This document shows, piece by piece, positions 49,277 through 57,964 of a DNA stretch of 64,000 bases. The translations under genes were made by a program, and so were the position numbers. The notes under the pieces are model-generated. The model worked only from the letters and a program-made list of their open reading frames with translations, searched no databases and was not told where the DNA came from. The DNA comes from Prochlorococcus sp. AG-436-C14. Its GTDB lineage: Bacteria > Cyanobacteriota > Cyanobacteriia > PCC-6307 > Cyanobiaceae. The stretch covers positions 1 through 64,000 of the forward strand of contig QCPD01000008.1 in assembly GCA_003209755.1 (NCBI GenBank), written 5' to 3'. Each line of letters begins with the position of its first letter. Position 1 is the stretch's first letter.

Positions 49277-50401
49277 TTATTTAATTTTATAATTCAACCA
49301 TCGGCAATCGATCGAGCCATTATTTACTTGAAAACGTCGATTTGCTTTCATCCCTAAATATTTGCTTAGTTTTGGATTCCCATTAAGTAACCAAAGATCC
49401 CAACCAGAGGCATTTTTCTTACAATATTCACCTAATTTTTTATAGAGATTAGATAGTTCATTTTCATCTCCTATCCTTTTCCCATAAGGAGGATTACAAA
49501 TTAAAAATCCTAATCCAGGCGGCAAATGAAATTCTTGAAAAGGACAGTTAATTATTTCTATATAATTTTCCAAGCCCGCTTTTCTAACATTATCAATAGC
49601 ATTATGAGCAGTAATTTCATCAACTTCACATCCAATTATTTTAGGTAACTTTTTAATTAAAGGTTTTATCTTCTGTGCCATTTTTAATTCTTTTTCCCAA
49701 ACATAGGTATCAAAATCAGGCCAATTCTTAAAAAGAAATTGTCTATTAACACCAGAGGCAATTCCAAGCAACATGCTGACTGCTTCAATCAAAAATGTTC
49801 CGGAACCGCATAATGGATCTACTAAATTATTCGTTCCATCCCACTCAGTTATTCGCATCAAACCCGCAGCCAATGTCTCCTTAATCGGAGCCATTCCAAC
49901 AGCTGGTCTATACCCTCTTTTGTGAAGACTCGAGCTACTACCAGCAACGCTCAAAATCGCTTGATGATTTGACAAATGCACATGAAAACAAATATCTGGA
50001 TTATTCAAATCAATGCTTGAACGGGATCCCCATCGTTCTCGTTGTAAATCAATAATTGCATTTTTCACTTGCAAAGCAGTGAAATGAGTATGTGATAATC
50101 CTTCTCCAAAACCAGTTACATCTACTCGAAAACTTTGTCTGGGCTGAAGCCAATTTTCCCAATCAATTGATCTTTGAACTCCGCCATAAAGTTCATGAGG
50201 ACCACGACAAGGAAATCTGAAAATCTCTCTTAAAAATCTAAAGGACAGGCGAGTCCTTAAATGTATTCTGTATAAACAAGCCATATCAGCTTCAAATGAT
50301 ATATGCCTCCTTGAAGCTTTAACTGATTTAGCTCCAAGTTCTATCAACTCTTTTGCACCCTCTTTTTCAAGACCTTGCGAAATAGATGCAACAAGTTTCA
50401 T
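49277..50401 (-). CDS. THUMP-domain class I SAM-dependent RNA methyltransferase
   Basis: The 374-aa protein has an N-terminal THUMP/ferredoxin-like region (about 1-150) and a Rossmann methyltransferase domain. The SAM-binding segment is DPLCGSGTFLIEA, EVD follows, and the N6/N2-methylation motif is NPPYGKR. It resembles the N-terminal half of RlmL (23S rRNA m2G) and Trm14-type enzymes. The exact target base is not determined. Confidence 0.87.
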   Translation of the reverse strand: MKLVASISQGLEKEGAKELIELGAKSVKASRRHISFEADMACLYRIHLRTRLSFRFLREIFRFPCRGPHELYGGVQRSIDWENWLQPRQSFRVDVTGFGEGLSHTHFTALQVKNAIIDLQRERWGSRSSIDLNNPDICFHVHLSNHQAILSVAGSSSSLHKRGYRPAVGMAPIKETLAAGLMRITEWDGTNNLVDPLCGSGTFLIEAVSMLLGIASGVNRQFLFKNWPDFDTYVWEKELKMAQKIKPLIKKLPKIIGCEVDEITAHNAIDNVRKAGLENYIEIINCPFQEFHLPPGLGFLICNPPYGKRIGDENELSNLYKKLGEYCKKNASGWDLWLLNGNPKLSKYLGMKANRRFQVNNGSIDCRWLNYKIK

Positions 50402-50494
50402 TACTTTTCAGTTATTAAAAAAGGAGAAAGAAGCTCTTTAAACACTAATCGATAAATTCCAAAAGATCTGTCAGAATGTATATGTCTATTTTCT

Positions 50495-50729
50495 AATGGA
50501 CTAGGTGATTCACACCAGTATCTCGGACAGCGGTTCGATTCCGCTCAGCTCCACATATGGGGCTGCAATGGCTTCGACGGGGTATCAGGCGAGTGACTGA
50601 AGCCTGCTCGGTCAGAGCAAAACCATAACTGCTAACAACATCGTTAGTTTCTCCCGTCAAACAGCCCCTGTTGCTGCTTGATCTTTTAGGAGATGGGGTT
50701 AGTTCAGCCTTATTACCCAATTGATCCAT
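50495..50729 (+). ncRNA. ssrA: Two-piece, circularly permuted tmRNA
   Basis: The tRNA-like 3' part lies upstream: T-arm GCGGTTCGATTCCGC and acceptor CAGCTCC then ACA (ending about 50555). It is directly followed, after a few nt, by the 5' part starting GGGGCTG (50559). These acceptor strands pair as 7 bp including one G-U. The tag reading frame GCT (50631) to TGA (50679-50681) encodes ANNIVSFSRQTAPVAA. This is the permuted alpha-cyanobacterial ssrA, processed into acceptor and coding RNAs. It rescues stalled ribosomes. The 5' limit is approximate. Confidence 0.92.
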
Positions 50730-50753
50730 GGAGCCTGGAAGGGCTCCCTTTTT
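50730..50753 (+). terminator. Rho-independent terminator of ssrA
   Basis: GGAGCC (50730-50735) and GGCTCC (50742-50747) form a 6-bp GC-rich stem with loop TGGAAG, followed by CTTTTT. It lies at the expected 3' end of the tmRNA coding piece. Confidence 0.8.
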
Positions 50754-51037
50754 AATTACTTTTTCACGAGCGAAAAAGTAATTTTTTCAAAGCTTCGATT
50801 CCCTACAAGAGCAAAAGAAAAAATGCAATGGACAAATAAAAAACTATGATTCAGAAATAAAGAAATTCAAACTAATTATTAGAGGCTCTAAAAGCTAAGA
50901 CAATTTAGCTTTTATTAGCTATTAAATAAATTCATATTTACAAATTTCTCTTATACTTCTGGAATACAATAATTTTTAATAAGTAAATAAATTTATAATG
51001 AATTATCTGATAATATTTATTCTAAATAAGTAAATTC
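50754..51037 (+). other. 284-nt intergenic region with a terminator-like hairpin
   Basis: No gene is seen. AAAAGCTAA (50890-50898) and TTAGCTTTT (50905-50913) form a perfect 9-bp hairpin whose 3' arm ends in T4. It may end a transcript on either strand. The remainder is AT-rich and carries the upstream signals of the 58-aa gene. Confidence 0.4.
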
Positions 51038-51214
51038 ATGCATCTATCTATTTTTGCTTTAGCTTCATCAGAATGGGGCATTGCCAGATTCACAACCGAC
51101 TCTTTTGCTTTAATCGCATTAGGAATATTAGTTAGCCTTCCTATTCAATTACTTAAGGATAAAGCCGGCTTCAAAAACATATGGACAGGCGGAAACGCTC
51201 TCTCAAACAGATAA
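51038..51214 (+). CDS. 58-aa membrane protein
   Basis: Translation of 51038-51214 gives 58 aa. One transmembrane helix (about 21-40, DSFALIALGILVSLPIQLL) lies between a short N-terminal FALASSEWGIARF stretch and a polar tail KDKAGFKNIWTGG. The composition is like a small thylakoid protein, but no family is identified. Confidence 0.6.
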   Translation: MHLSIFALASSEWGIARFTTDSFALIALGILVSLPIQLLKDKAGFKNIWTGGNALSNR

Positions 51215-51303
51215 ATTAATAATTTCTAAACTTTTTTCTTCTCTGTAAAAATTAAAATCAAGTTTTAAATAGTTAATATATTTGTTGAATATGTTGAATA
51301 TAT

Positions 51304-51621
51304 TTAAGACATTTTGTCAAATAAATCCTTGTGATAATCAACAACATTTTGGCAGCTTATAACTGGCGTGATTTCCATATCCAAACCAAACTGAGCTCTC
51401 CATGGAGCGAAGTGTTGAAAAAGTTCCTTATCACCATTTGCATTGCAGAGAATCACAACACGACCCTCCCCAGGAGCATGAACACGAAATAGCATTTCAA
51501 ATCCATCAAATTTGTCTTGCTTAGACATCTCTCCATTTTCCCAAAATTCTACAAACTGCTTATAAGCAGCAATTTGATTATCAGCATCAGTGAACTGGCA
51601 ATCAACCAAATAGAGTTGCAT
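51304..51621 (-). CDS. DUF3303 family protein
   Basis: The 105-aa protein is soluble and fits the DUF3303 pattern: LYLVDCQFTDADNQIAAYKQFVEF, then FEMLFRVHAPGEGRVVILCNANGDKELFQHFAPWRAQFGLDMEITPV, a dimeric ferredoxin-like fold. Function is unknown. It is a small common gene in marine picocyanobacteria. Confidence 0.8.
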   Translation of the reverse strand: MQLYLVDCQFTDADNQIAAYKQFVEFWENGEMSKQDKFDGFEMLFRVHAPGEGRVVILCNANGDKELFQHFAPWRAQFGLDMEITPVISCQNVVDYHKDLFDKMS

Positions 51622-51787
51622 TAGTCGTACAATAAAAGAAAATTTTAGCTAGAAATACAAAATAAATTGTTGATATATCGATGAATACACAAATGATGTT
51701 ATAAAAAGAAGAAGAAAAAAGAAAGTTTAGGATCTAATTTTCAGATCCGGATATTGATGCTTCCTCATCTAAAGATTTATCAAATTC

Positions 51788-51907
51788 TCAAGGAGAGTTG
51801 AAAAATCCATTTGAGCTTAAAAATAAACACATAAGAATCAAAGGTCCTACACCAAATACAAACAGGACAATTTTTGCAGTTCTTGGTGTTGTCTTTTTCT
51901 CCTCATT
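51788..51907 (-). CDS. 39-aa single-helix membrane protein (start uncertain)
   Basis: Minus strand ATG 51907 to TGA 51788 gives a basic N-terminus (RKKKTTPRTAK) and one transmembrane helix (IVLFVFGVGPLILMCLFL) ending in SSNGFFNSP. An upstream ATG at 51959 starts a different frame reading MPRQKSQKKLTPKTTQVNE, which would join this helix only after a 1-nt shift near the purine run at 51890-51900. Either the 39-aa form is real, or this is a frameshifted longer gene. Confidence 0.45.
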   Translation of the reverse strand, partial: NEEKKTTPRTAKIVLFVFGVGPLILMCLFLSSNGFFNSP

Positions 51908-52161
51908 TACTTGAGTAGTTTTAGGAGTCAATTTTTTTTGAGATTTTTGTCTAGGCATATAAAAAAAAGATTGAGAAACTATAATAGCAGTTATAAATTA
52001 AGAGTAAACTATATTAGAAAAAGTTATTCTAATTAATCCACAAAAATTTTTTGAATCTGGACAATCATCAAACGAAAGAATATAATTCTTTAAATATATT
52101 AATAATTGAGAATTTTTTATATAGCCTCGATGTGATTATTAGATTATAGATTAGAAAAATG

Positions 52162-53226
52162 TTAATCAATTTCTTGAATAATTTTTTCTATTGTTCTAGC
52201 GGTCTCAATCCAATTAAAAGACTTTGCTCGCAATGGGCCTTCTCGAAGAGCTTTTTCGAAGCATTTTTTATCATTTATAACTGCATTCATCGCAAAAGCT
52301 ATTGATTGCACATTTAATGGATTAACAAAATAACCATAGCTTCCCATCACCTCTCGAAGCGCTCCCCTTTCAGAAGCAATAATAGGTGTTCCACAAGCCA
52401 TGGCCTCAAGAGCTGGAAGGCCAAATCCTTCCCAAAGACTTGCAATAATAAGTGCATGACATTCGTTTAATAGTGATAATTTTTCAGCATCATCAATCCA
52501 ACCTTTCCAGACACATAAATGTCTAACATTTAATTCATCAATTAGTTTTATAAGACTGGGTGTATACCTTTTATCATAGGGACCTACAAAAATAAGTTTA
52601 TAATCATTAATTTTGGCATATGCGAAAGCTTTGATAACTCTACCCAAATTTTTATGTGGATTATGTCTACCAATAATAAGAAAGAATTTTTTTCTTGTTT
52701 TCTTTATGGGATGATACTTTTTATTATTAAAACCTAATTTAATTGGAAATAATTTATTCCTAGGCACATGATAAAATTCATTCAAATCATTAGCAGTAGA
52801 AATAGAGTTACATAGAATTATCTTTGATTGTTTTAAAATCAAAGGGATATAGATTAAATGATATAAAGTTAATAATGATATTGAAGGATACCTAATCGGT
52901 ATTAAATCATGAGCCAAAACAATAGATTTAATATTAGTAAATAATGGCGCTTCCAATAATGGTGATAAAAAATAATCAGCATTTAAGTTATTCATTAATT
53001 TTGGAACAGCATTTTGAAGCCAATACAATCGTCTAAAATGACTTTTTAATCCTGAGCCTGGAGATAAATTATTGGGTATATAAATATCACCTCTTATGCC
53101 TATATCTTTTGGAATAAGTGTAGTTGTATTTTGGGAAGATAAAGAATTTACTAAATCTATAGAAACGACTCCAATACCTGTATTCTTTTTTGTTATGTAG
53201 CTTCCATTAAAAACTATAGAAGTCAT
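52162..53226 (-). CDS. Glycosyltransferase family 4 (GT-B) protein
   Basis: The 354-aa protein has the GT4 C-terminal donor domain: IIGRHNPHKNLGRVIKAF, FVGPYDKRYTP and the E-x7-E signature EGFGLPALE in ALIIASLWEGFGLPALEAM. It transfers a sugar from a nucleotide-sugar, likely into a surface polysaccharide or glycolipid. It is divergently arranged next to a two-helix coiled protein and an MsbA-like exporter, suggesting a small surface-glycan locus. Slow-evolving core genes are not adjacent, consistent with an accessory origin. Confidence 0.85.
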   Translation of the reverse strand: MTSIVFNGSYITKKNTGIGVVSIDLVNSLSSQNTTTLIPKDIGIRGDIYIPNNLSPGSGLKSHFRRLYWLQNAVPKLMNNLNADYFLSPLLEAPLFTNIKSIVLAHDLIPIRYPSISLLTLYHLIYIPLILKQSKIILCNSISTANDLNEFYHVPRNKLFPIKLGFNNKKYHPIKKTRKKFFLIIGRHNPHKNLGRVIKAFAYAKINDYKLIFVGPYDKRYTPSLIKLIDELNVRHLCVWKGWIDDAEKLSLLNECHALIIASLWEGFGLPALEAMACGTPIIASERGALREVMGSYGYFVNPLNVQSIAFAMNAVINDKKCFEKALREGPLRAKSFNWIETARTIEKIIQEID

Positions 53227-53273
53227 GGTTATAATAACCGCATAGGAATCTATCCTAGATAATAGTCAGTCAG

Positions 53274-53786
53274 ATGTTGAGAGCAAACTTTTTTTTTAAA
53301 TTTTTTAAATACAAAAAAAATAGTAGTCAAAAAATTGTGCAATATAATTGGAATAAAAACTTTTCATCACAAGAGCAAATTACTATTAAAATCGTAGACA
53401 TAGATCAAAAAATATCTGAAAATAGCAAAGCCCTAGTTGAAGCACAAATTGTAAAATTACGATCAACATTCCCAAGATCCAATAGTTTGATAGAACAAAT
53501 TGGAAAGAATGTATATAAAACAAAATTAGAGGACTCAATTAATTGGCATCAAAAAAAACTTAAAGAATTATTTCTTAAACGTAGGGAATTAGAAATCAAT
53601 CTCGAAAAACTTAAAGGTATATTTTGGCTTAATCAAATAAAAAGATTGCTAAAAATTATACTAATAGGTTTTTTTATCGTTTTAAGTCTATTTATTTTCT
53701 TGTCTAGTTTTATGATTATAATTTATTTATTGCCTTTTATTATATTAATCTTTTTAGGATATTTTATATCCACTAAAAGGTATTAA
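53274..53786 (+). CDS. Hypothetical protein with coiled coil and C-terminal membrane hairpin
   Basis: The 170-aa protein has a lysine-rich N-terminus, a heptad-like central region (DSINWHQKKLKELFLKRRELEINLEKL) and two closely spaced hydrophobic helices at about 124-142 and 145-165. It is unusually AT-rich and A/K/N/I-biased. No family is recognised. It precedes the MsbA-like ABC gene on the same strand, divergent from the glycosyltransferase. Confidence 0.55.
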   Translation: MLRANFFFKFFKYKKNSSQKIVQYNWNKNFSSQEQITIKIVDIDQKISENSKALVEAQIVKLRSTFPRSNSLIEQIGKNVYKTKLEDSINWHQKKLKELFLKRRELEINLEKLKGIFWLNQIKRLLKIILIGFFIVLSLFIFLSSFMIIIYLLPFIILIFLGYFISTKRY

Positions 53787-53976
53787 TTCCCAAGTGAATA
53801 CAAATCAAGCTTTAATAATATTAAACTAAAAATAAAGACAATTTTCTCAGAATAATACTTTTTCATAATTTTCTTTATGACTTTTATAGTATTGACGTAA
53901 ACAACTCACAACCAAACACCCAAAGAACTGGCTGAATCAGCATAAATAATTTCTCAAAAGTAAGTAATTTTATAAA

Positions 53977-55812
53977 ATGATCGGTACTAACAAAACATAT
54001 CATCTATTAATGCGCCTTCTGAAGGCACTACCAGCTAGAAGAAAAAGGTCACTATTGAAATTAATTCCTGTAGCAGCCTTGACTGGTTTAGTGGATGTGA
54101 TTGTAGTTGGCATTGTTTCTAGATTATTTACTGTTTTCATAGGCCAACCTAATCAACCTCCCTTACCATTTCAAAATTTCATACCTGAAGACCCAAAAAC
54201 AAAAGTTATCAGTCTAGTCCTCATATACATCGGAATGAATTGGCTTGCATCATTCTCAAAATTATTTCTTAAAGCAGCCCAAGAAAGACTTCGAGTAGCA
54301 GTTTGGAAAGATTTATCAGAACTAGCTCAAAAAAAATTACTATCTCAATCATATGAATTCTTCTTAAACAAGAAAAAATCTGACTTATCATCAAAAGTTT
54401 TGATCAATATTTCGAGAGTATCAGAATTTCTAGTCAGACCAGTGCTTCAAATTTCTAGCGGGTTATGTGTGATTACTTTTATATGTATTGCTGTTCTTTT
54501 TATAGCAAAATCGATAGCTCTATATTTAATCATAAGTCTCTTAATTTTTTATATATTTATTTCATTATTTGTAACACCTTTTATAAGGTATTCTTCTCGT
54601 CAAAGAATCAAATTAGAAAAAGAAACAAATAATATACTGACTGAATCAATGCGTACAATTATTGATGTTCACCTTACTAGCTCAGAATCTTACTTTGAAA
54701 AAAGATATAAATTAGCGGGTAAAAGTTCTTTCCCTTTCATTTGGAAAGCTGAAGTTTTACCTGAATTACCTAGGTCATTAATAGAGCCTTTTGGTATTAC
54801 ATTGATTTTTGCTATTGGTCTTTTCCCATACATAACTGGGCAAAACGATTCAATACTTATTGAGATAGTTCCATTTTTAGCAACAATTGCAGTAGCAGCA
54901 TTAAAACTAACGCCTCCATTACAGGATTCATTCAGAGCATTAACTTCTATGCGTGCATCAATTCCTGATTTAGAAGAAATACTAACTTTAATAGAACTTC
55001 CCTCTACTAGGCTAACTAAAAAATCAATAGGAGTTCCTACAAAACAAGGAATAGAACCTAGAAACAATATAAAACTTGAAAAACTAAGTTATAAGTATCC
55101 GAACAGTAAGGAATACACTCTCAAAGGTATTAATTTGACTATCCCTATTGGCTCAAGAATAGCTTTTGTAGGAGAGACGGGAAGCGGAAAAACCACTGCC
55201 GCTAATCAATTACTATGTCTTCTTAGACCAACTGAAGGAAAATTACTATTAGATGGAGTCGAAGTTACTGATACAGAAGTGCCTGCTTGGCAGGATTGTT
55301 GCTCTTACGTTCCACAATCAATTACTTTATTAAATAGCAATATTATTGAGAATATTGCATATGGATTAGATGCAGAAAAAATAAATAAGGAAAGAGTCTG
55401 GGATGCACTTAAGGCTGCTCAATTAGCAGATTTAGTATCAGAAATGCCAATGGGCTTGTATACCTCGGTTGGTGATAATGGCATCCGTTTATCTGGAGGG
55501 CAAAGACAGCGACTTGCCATAGCAAGAGCTTTTTATAGGCAATCAAAATTATTAGTTTTAGATGAAGCAACAAGTGCCTTAGATAACCGAACAGAAGCAG
55601 AGGTAATGAATGCAATTGAAATTATAGGTAGACGTTGCACAATAATTACGATTGCTCACAGATTATCAACAATTGAAAAATCAGATTGCATATATGAGTT
55701 TAAAAATGGGGAAATCGTCGCCTTTGGCAATTATCAACAACTGCTAAAGCAATCACAAACTTTTTTTAATATGGTAGAGATAGCAAAGAGAACACACGGA
55801 TCAAATATATAA
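53977..55812 (+). CDS. MsbA-like ABC exporter (fused permease-ATPase)
   Basis: The 611-aa half-transporter has an N-terminal six-helix exporter domain and a nucleotide-binding domain. Walker A is GETGSGKTT (about 392-400), the signature LSGGQRQRLAIARAF, Walker B LLVLDEATSALDN and the switch IAHRLSTI. It works as a homodimer exporting lipids, glycolipids or polysaccharide precursors. The neighbouring glycosyltransferase points to a glycoconjugate. The start is ATG 53977. Confidence 0.9.
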   Translation: MIGTNKTYHLLMRLLKALPARRKRSLLKLIPVAALTGLVDVIVVGIVSRLFTVFIGQPNQPPLPFQNFIPEDPKTKVISLVLIYIGMNWLASFSKLFLKAAQERLRVAVWKDLSELAQKKLLSQSYEFFLNKKKSDLSSKVLINISRVSEFLVRPVLQISSGLCVITFICIAVLFIAKSIALYLIISLLIFYIFISLFVTPFIRYSSRQRIKLEKETNNILTESMRTIIDVHLTSSESYFEKRYKLAGKSSFPFIWKAEVLPELPRSLIEPFGITLIFAIGLFPYITGQNDSILIEIVPFLATIAVAALKLTPPLQDSFRALTSMRASIPDLEEILTLIELPSTRLTKKSIGVPTKQGIEPRNNIKLEKLSYKYPNSKEYTLKGINLTIPIGSRIAFVGETGSGKTTAANQLLCLLRPTEGKLLLDGVEVTDTEVPAWQDCCSYVPQSITLLNSNIIENIAYGLDAEKINKERVWDALKAAQLADLVSEMPMGLYTSVGDNGIRLSGGQRQRLAIARAFYRQSKLLVLDEATSALDNRTEAEVMNAIEIIGRRCTIITIAHRLSTIEKSDCIYEFKNGEIVAFGNYQQLLKQSQTFFNMVEIAKRTHGSNI

Positions 55813-55859
55813 ATTCACGAATATCAGAATACAAAATAGGTTGAACTCAAAATTAGACT

Positions 55860-56096
55860 TTAAAAAAGAAGTTTAAAATCTATCAATGCTTTAGCTGAAA
55901 GATAAAAAATCAGAGCGGTTCCAATAATTGATCCAGATAATCCTCCTACAAAACCAAAAAATAGCGTACTTAAATTTTTCCCATCCGTAGTAGGTGGTTG
56001 AGTAGACATAGGCAGTTTTTCAACTACTTTTAAGCGCTCAGTGGCAGGTCTTCGACTGATTTGTTGATGTCTAACAAGTGCTTCGAAATCTGGCAT
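55860..56096 (-). CDS. Small membrane protein overlapping parA (possible ParA partner)
   Basis: The frame from ATG 56096 gives 78 aa. A basic N-terminus with FEALVRHQQISRRPATERLK (about 3-22) and one C-terminal transmembrane helix (STLFFGFVGGLSGSIIGTALIFYL) are visible. The start lies inside parA, 67 nt before the parA stop, on the same strand. A shorter start at 56006 would give 48 aa without overlap. The N-terminal frame has amino acid usage of a real protein, so I prefer the overlapping start, but this is a judgement. Confidence 0.5.
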   Translation of the reverse strand: MPDFEALVRHQQISRRPATERLKVVEKLPMSTQPPTTDGKNLSTLFFGFVGGLSGSIIGTALIFYLSAKALIDFKLLF

Positions 56097-56701
56097 TGAA
56101 TTTGTGTAGCAATAGAACAATAGGCCGACCAACCTGACATTCGTCTGGGATCGGATCGACCTTTATCATCTACGGCATCAATGACAGCGGCTCCCTGGTT
56201 TTCTGCTTTATCAAAAGCAGATAGCAAAGGGATATCGCCTTGTAATACAGTTAAATCAAATTTTTCTAAAGCTTCTCTTGCTTCTTTCGCAATTCGCTTT
56301 TGGCGGAAGTCAACCTTAACTAATAAAACTGCATGAGGAATATTTAAATGTTTTAGTAAAGATGCTAATTCAACGGTTAATTCAACCGACCTTGCTTTTG
56401 GCGCAGTAGGTAAGAGTACAAGGTCAGATCCAGCTGCTAAATGTTTCAATTCTTCTTCATCAGTACTTGCTTGTCCATCTGTAATAACAATTTCTGCGAA
56501 TCTTGTTGCTTTAGCAGCTGCCTCGACAGGGACAATATTAAATTTAAGATTACCTCTAGATCCATAGGCAAGAGCCGATCGATTTCTATCAGCATCGACT
56601 AGACAAACATTTTTTCCTTGAAACGACCATACACTTGCTAGATGAATTGAGGTACAAGTTTTAGCTACACCACCTTTTTGGCCACATACAGTTATGAACA
56701 A
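56030..56701 (-). CDS. ParA/MinD-family ATPase
   Basis: The 223-aa protein has the deviant Walker A motif KGGVAKTCTS with both signature lysines K9 and K14, and CLVDADRNRSA for the switch I region. It lacks a helix-turn-helix domain, as in orphan ParAs that position cellular cargo rather than plasmids. No parB or mcdB-like gene is adjacent. Its 3' end overlaps a small membrane-protein gene on the same strand. Confidence 0.88.
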   Translation of the reverse strand: MFITVCGQKGGVAKTCTSIHLASVWSFQGKNVCLVDADRNRSALAYGSRGNLKFNIVPVEAAAKATRFAEIVITDGQASTDEEELKHLAAGSDLVLLPTAPKARSVELTVELASLLKHLNIPHAVLLVKVDFRQKRIAKEAREALEKFDLTVLQGDIPLLSAFDKAENQGAAVIDAVDDKGRSDPRRMSGWSAYCSIATQIQCQISKHLLDINKSVEDLPLSA

Positions 56702-56788
56702 AGGAAGGAATTTACATCTAAAAATAATCTGCAGGATCTCAACACAAAGTCAAGTAGCAATGAAAAGATTAACCAAACAATACTAATC

Positions 56789-56835
56789 AAAAAAACTATA
56801 TATATAAGCACAGCATATATATATAGTTTTTTTTT
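56789..56835. repeat. 18-bp AT-rich inverted repeat, terminator-like on both strands
   Basis: A run of A (56789-56795) plus CTATATATATA (56796-56806) faces TATATATATAG (56816-56826) plus a run of nine T (56827-56835). This forms a perfect 18-bp stem with loop AGCACAGCA. It looks like a bidirectional terminator but lies between two divergently starting genes, where no gene ends. Confidence 0.55.
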
Positions 56836-56951
56836 GTATTTTAAAATACATTTTTATATCATAATTGATAATCTAATCATCAAAAGGAAATATTTATACT
56901 TGCAAATAGTTTTTTTCTGCTGCATATTAATAGTATGATTAAGAAAAAGAA

Positions 56952-57221
56952 ATGTTAATTAAAAAAATTTTATTAAATACAAAAAGAAACCTTTCTAAGA
57001 TTTTAAGTATTTTCAATCAACAAAAAGAAGAATTATCAGCTAGATGTGAAAACCTTACATCTATCCCGGGTATTGGAGAAAAAAACTGCAATAATTTCTA
57101 TGAAGCAGGATACTTGACACCAGAATCAATTATTTCTGCATCTGATGAGGAACTTTTAACTATACCCGGAGTTGGCATTAGCTTTATTAAAAAATTAAGA
57201 AAAACATTAGGTAGAGTTTAA
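56952..57221 (+). CDS. Helix-hairpin-helix domain protein
   Basis: The 89-aa protein has tandem HhH motifs (LTSIPGIGEKNCNNFYEAGYLT and LLTIPGVGISFIKKLRKTL), each with the IPGIG or IPGVG hairpin that binds DNA or RNA backbone. The N-terminus is lysine-rich. It is a small stand-alone nucleic acid binding protein; the partner process is unknown. The start is ATG 56952. Confidence 0.75.
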   Translation: MLIKKILLNTKRNLSKILSIFNQQKEELSARCENLTSIPGIGEKNCNNFYEAGYLTPESIISASDEELLTIPGVGISFIKKLRKTLGRV

Positions 57222-57298
57222 TTTCAGGCAGCATACGGGGAAAATCAGCATTTTATATTTGAATAAGTAAAATGAATATAAATTATATAAAAAATCTT

Positions 57299-57964
57299 TT
57301 ACCAAGGTAAAATTGTTCCATTTGCATGCCAGAAAGTTCCACTATTCTCAAGTGTAAGTTCATCAATTCTTTGAATCAGTCCTCTAACTGATTCTTTAGG
57401 TTGAATACCATTGGAAGCAAATCCTGTCATACGAGTACTGACTAATCCTGGATGTAAAATTGCTACAGAAATACCATTAGGCTTTAAATCAACAGATAAA
57501 GATTTACCAGCCATACATAAGGCAACTTTTGACATCCTATATCCATAGGAACCACCGGAACTATTATCTTCTATCGAACCCATACGACTAGTTATTAGAG
57601 CTATTTTTGCAGATTTACTGAGGTGACTCAGCATGGTTTGTACACAACACAGAGGGCTGAGGGCATTCACCTCAAATTGATGAAGAATACTTTGCGGGTC
57701 TAAATTAGAAAGCGAGTTAAATTCTGCAATTCCAGCATTTTGAATTAAAACATCGACTGTAGTATCTTGTAAATTCTCTCTAAGCTTAATAACTGAGTCT
57801 CCTGAGGTGATATCAACATTCGTCTCAACTCTTACTGACAAGGAATTCAATTCTTGAGAAGCAGATCGACAAGTAGCAATAACATTTTCTCCTCTATTTT
57901 TCAATTGACGGACAAATTCTAAACCTATGCCTCTATTGGCACCTGTAATTAAATAAGTAGACAA
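57299..57964 (-). CDS. Short-chain dehydrogenase/reductase
   Basis: The 221-aa SDR has the NAD(P)-binding TGANRGIG at residues 7-14, the NAG of QNAGIAEF, and catalytic Y and K in YGYRMSKVAL with a serine in ITSRMGS. It resembles CsgA/carbonyl reductase-like SDRs that reduce carbonyl groups. The substrate is unknown. Confidence 0.88.
   Translation of the reverse strand: MSTYLITGANRGIGLEFVRQLKNRGENVIATCRSASQELNSLSVRVETNVDITSGDSVIKLRENLQDTTVDVLIQNAGIAEFNSLSNLDPQSILHQFEVNALSPLCCVQTMLSHLSKSAKIALITSRMGSIEDNSSGGSYGYRMSKVALCMAGKSLSVDLKPNGISVAILHPGLVSTRMTGFASNGIQPKESVRGLIQRIDELTLENSGTFWHANGTILPW

Noticed and set aside
50493-50729. 78-codon minus-strand frame
   Set aside because: Antisense to the permuted tmRNA.
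56678-56938. 86-codon plus-strand frame
   Set aside because: Overlaps the parA start and runs through the AT-rich hairpin; composition is non-coding.
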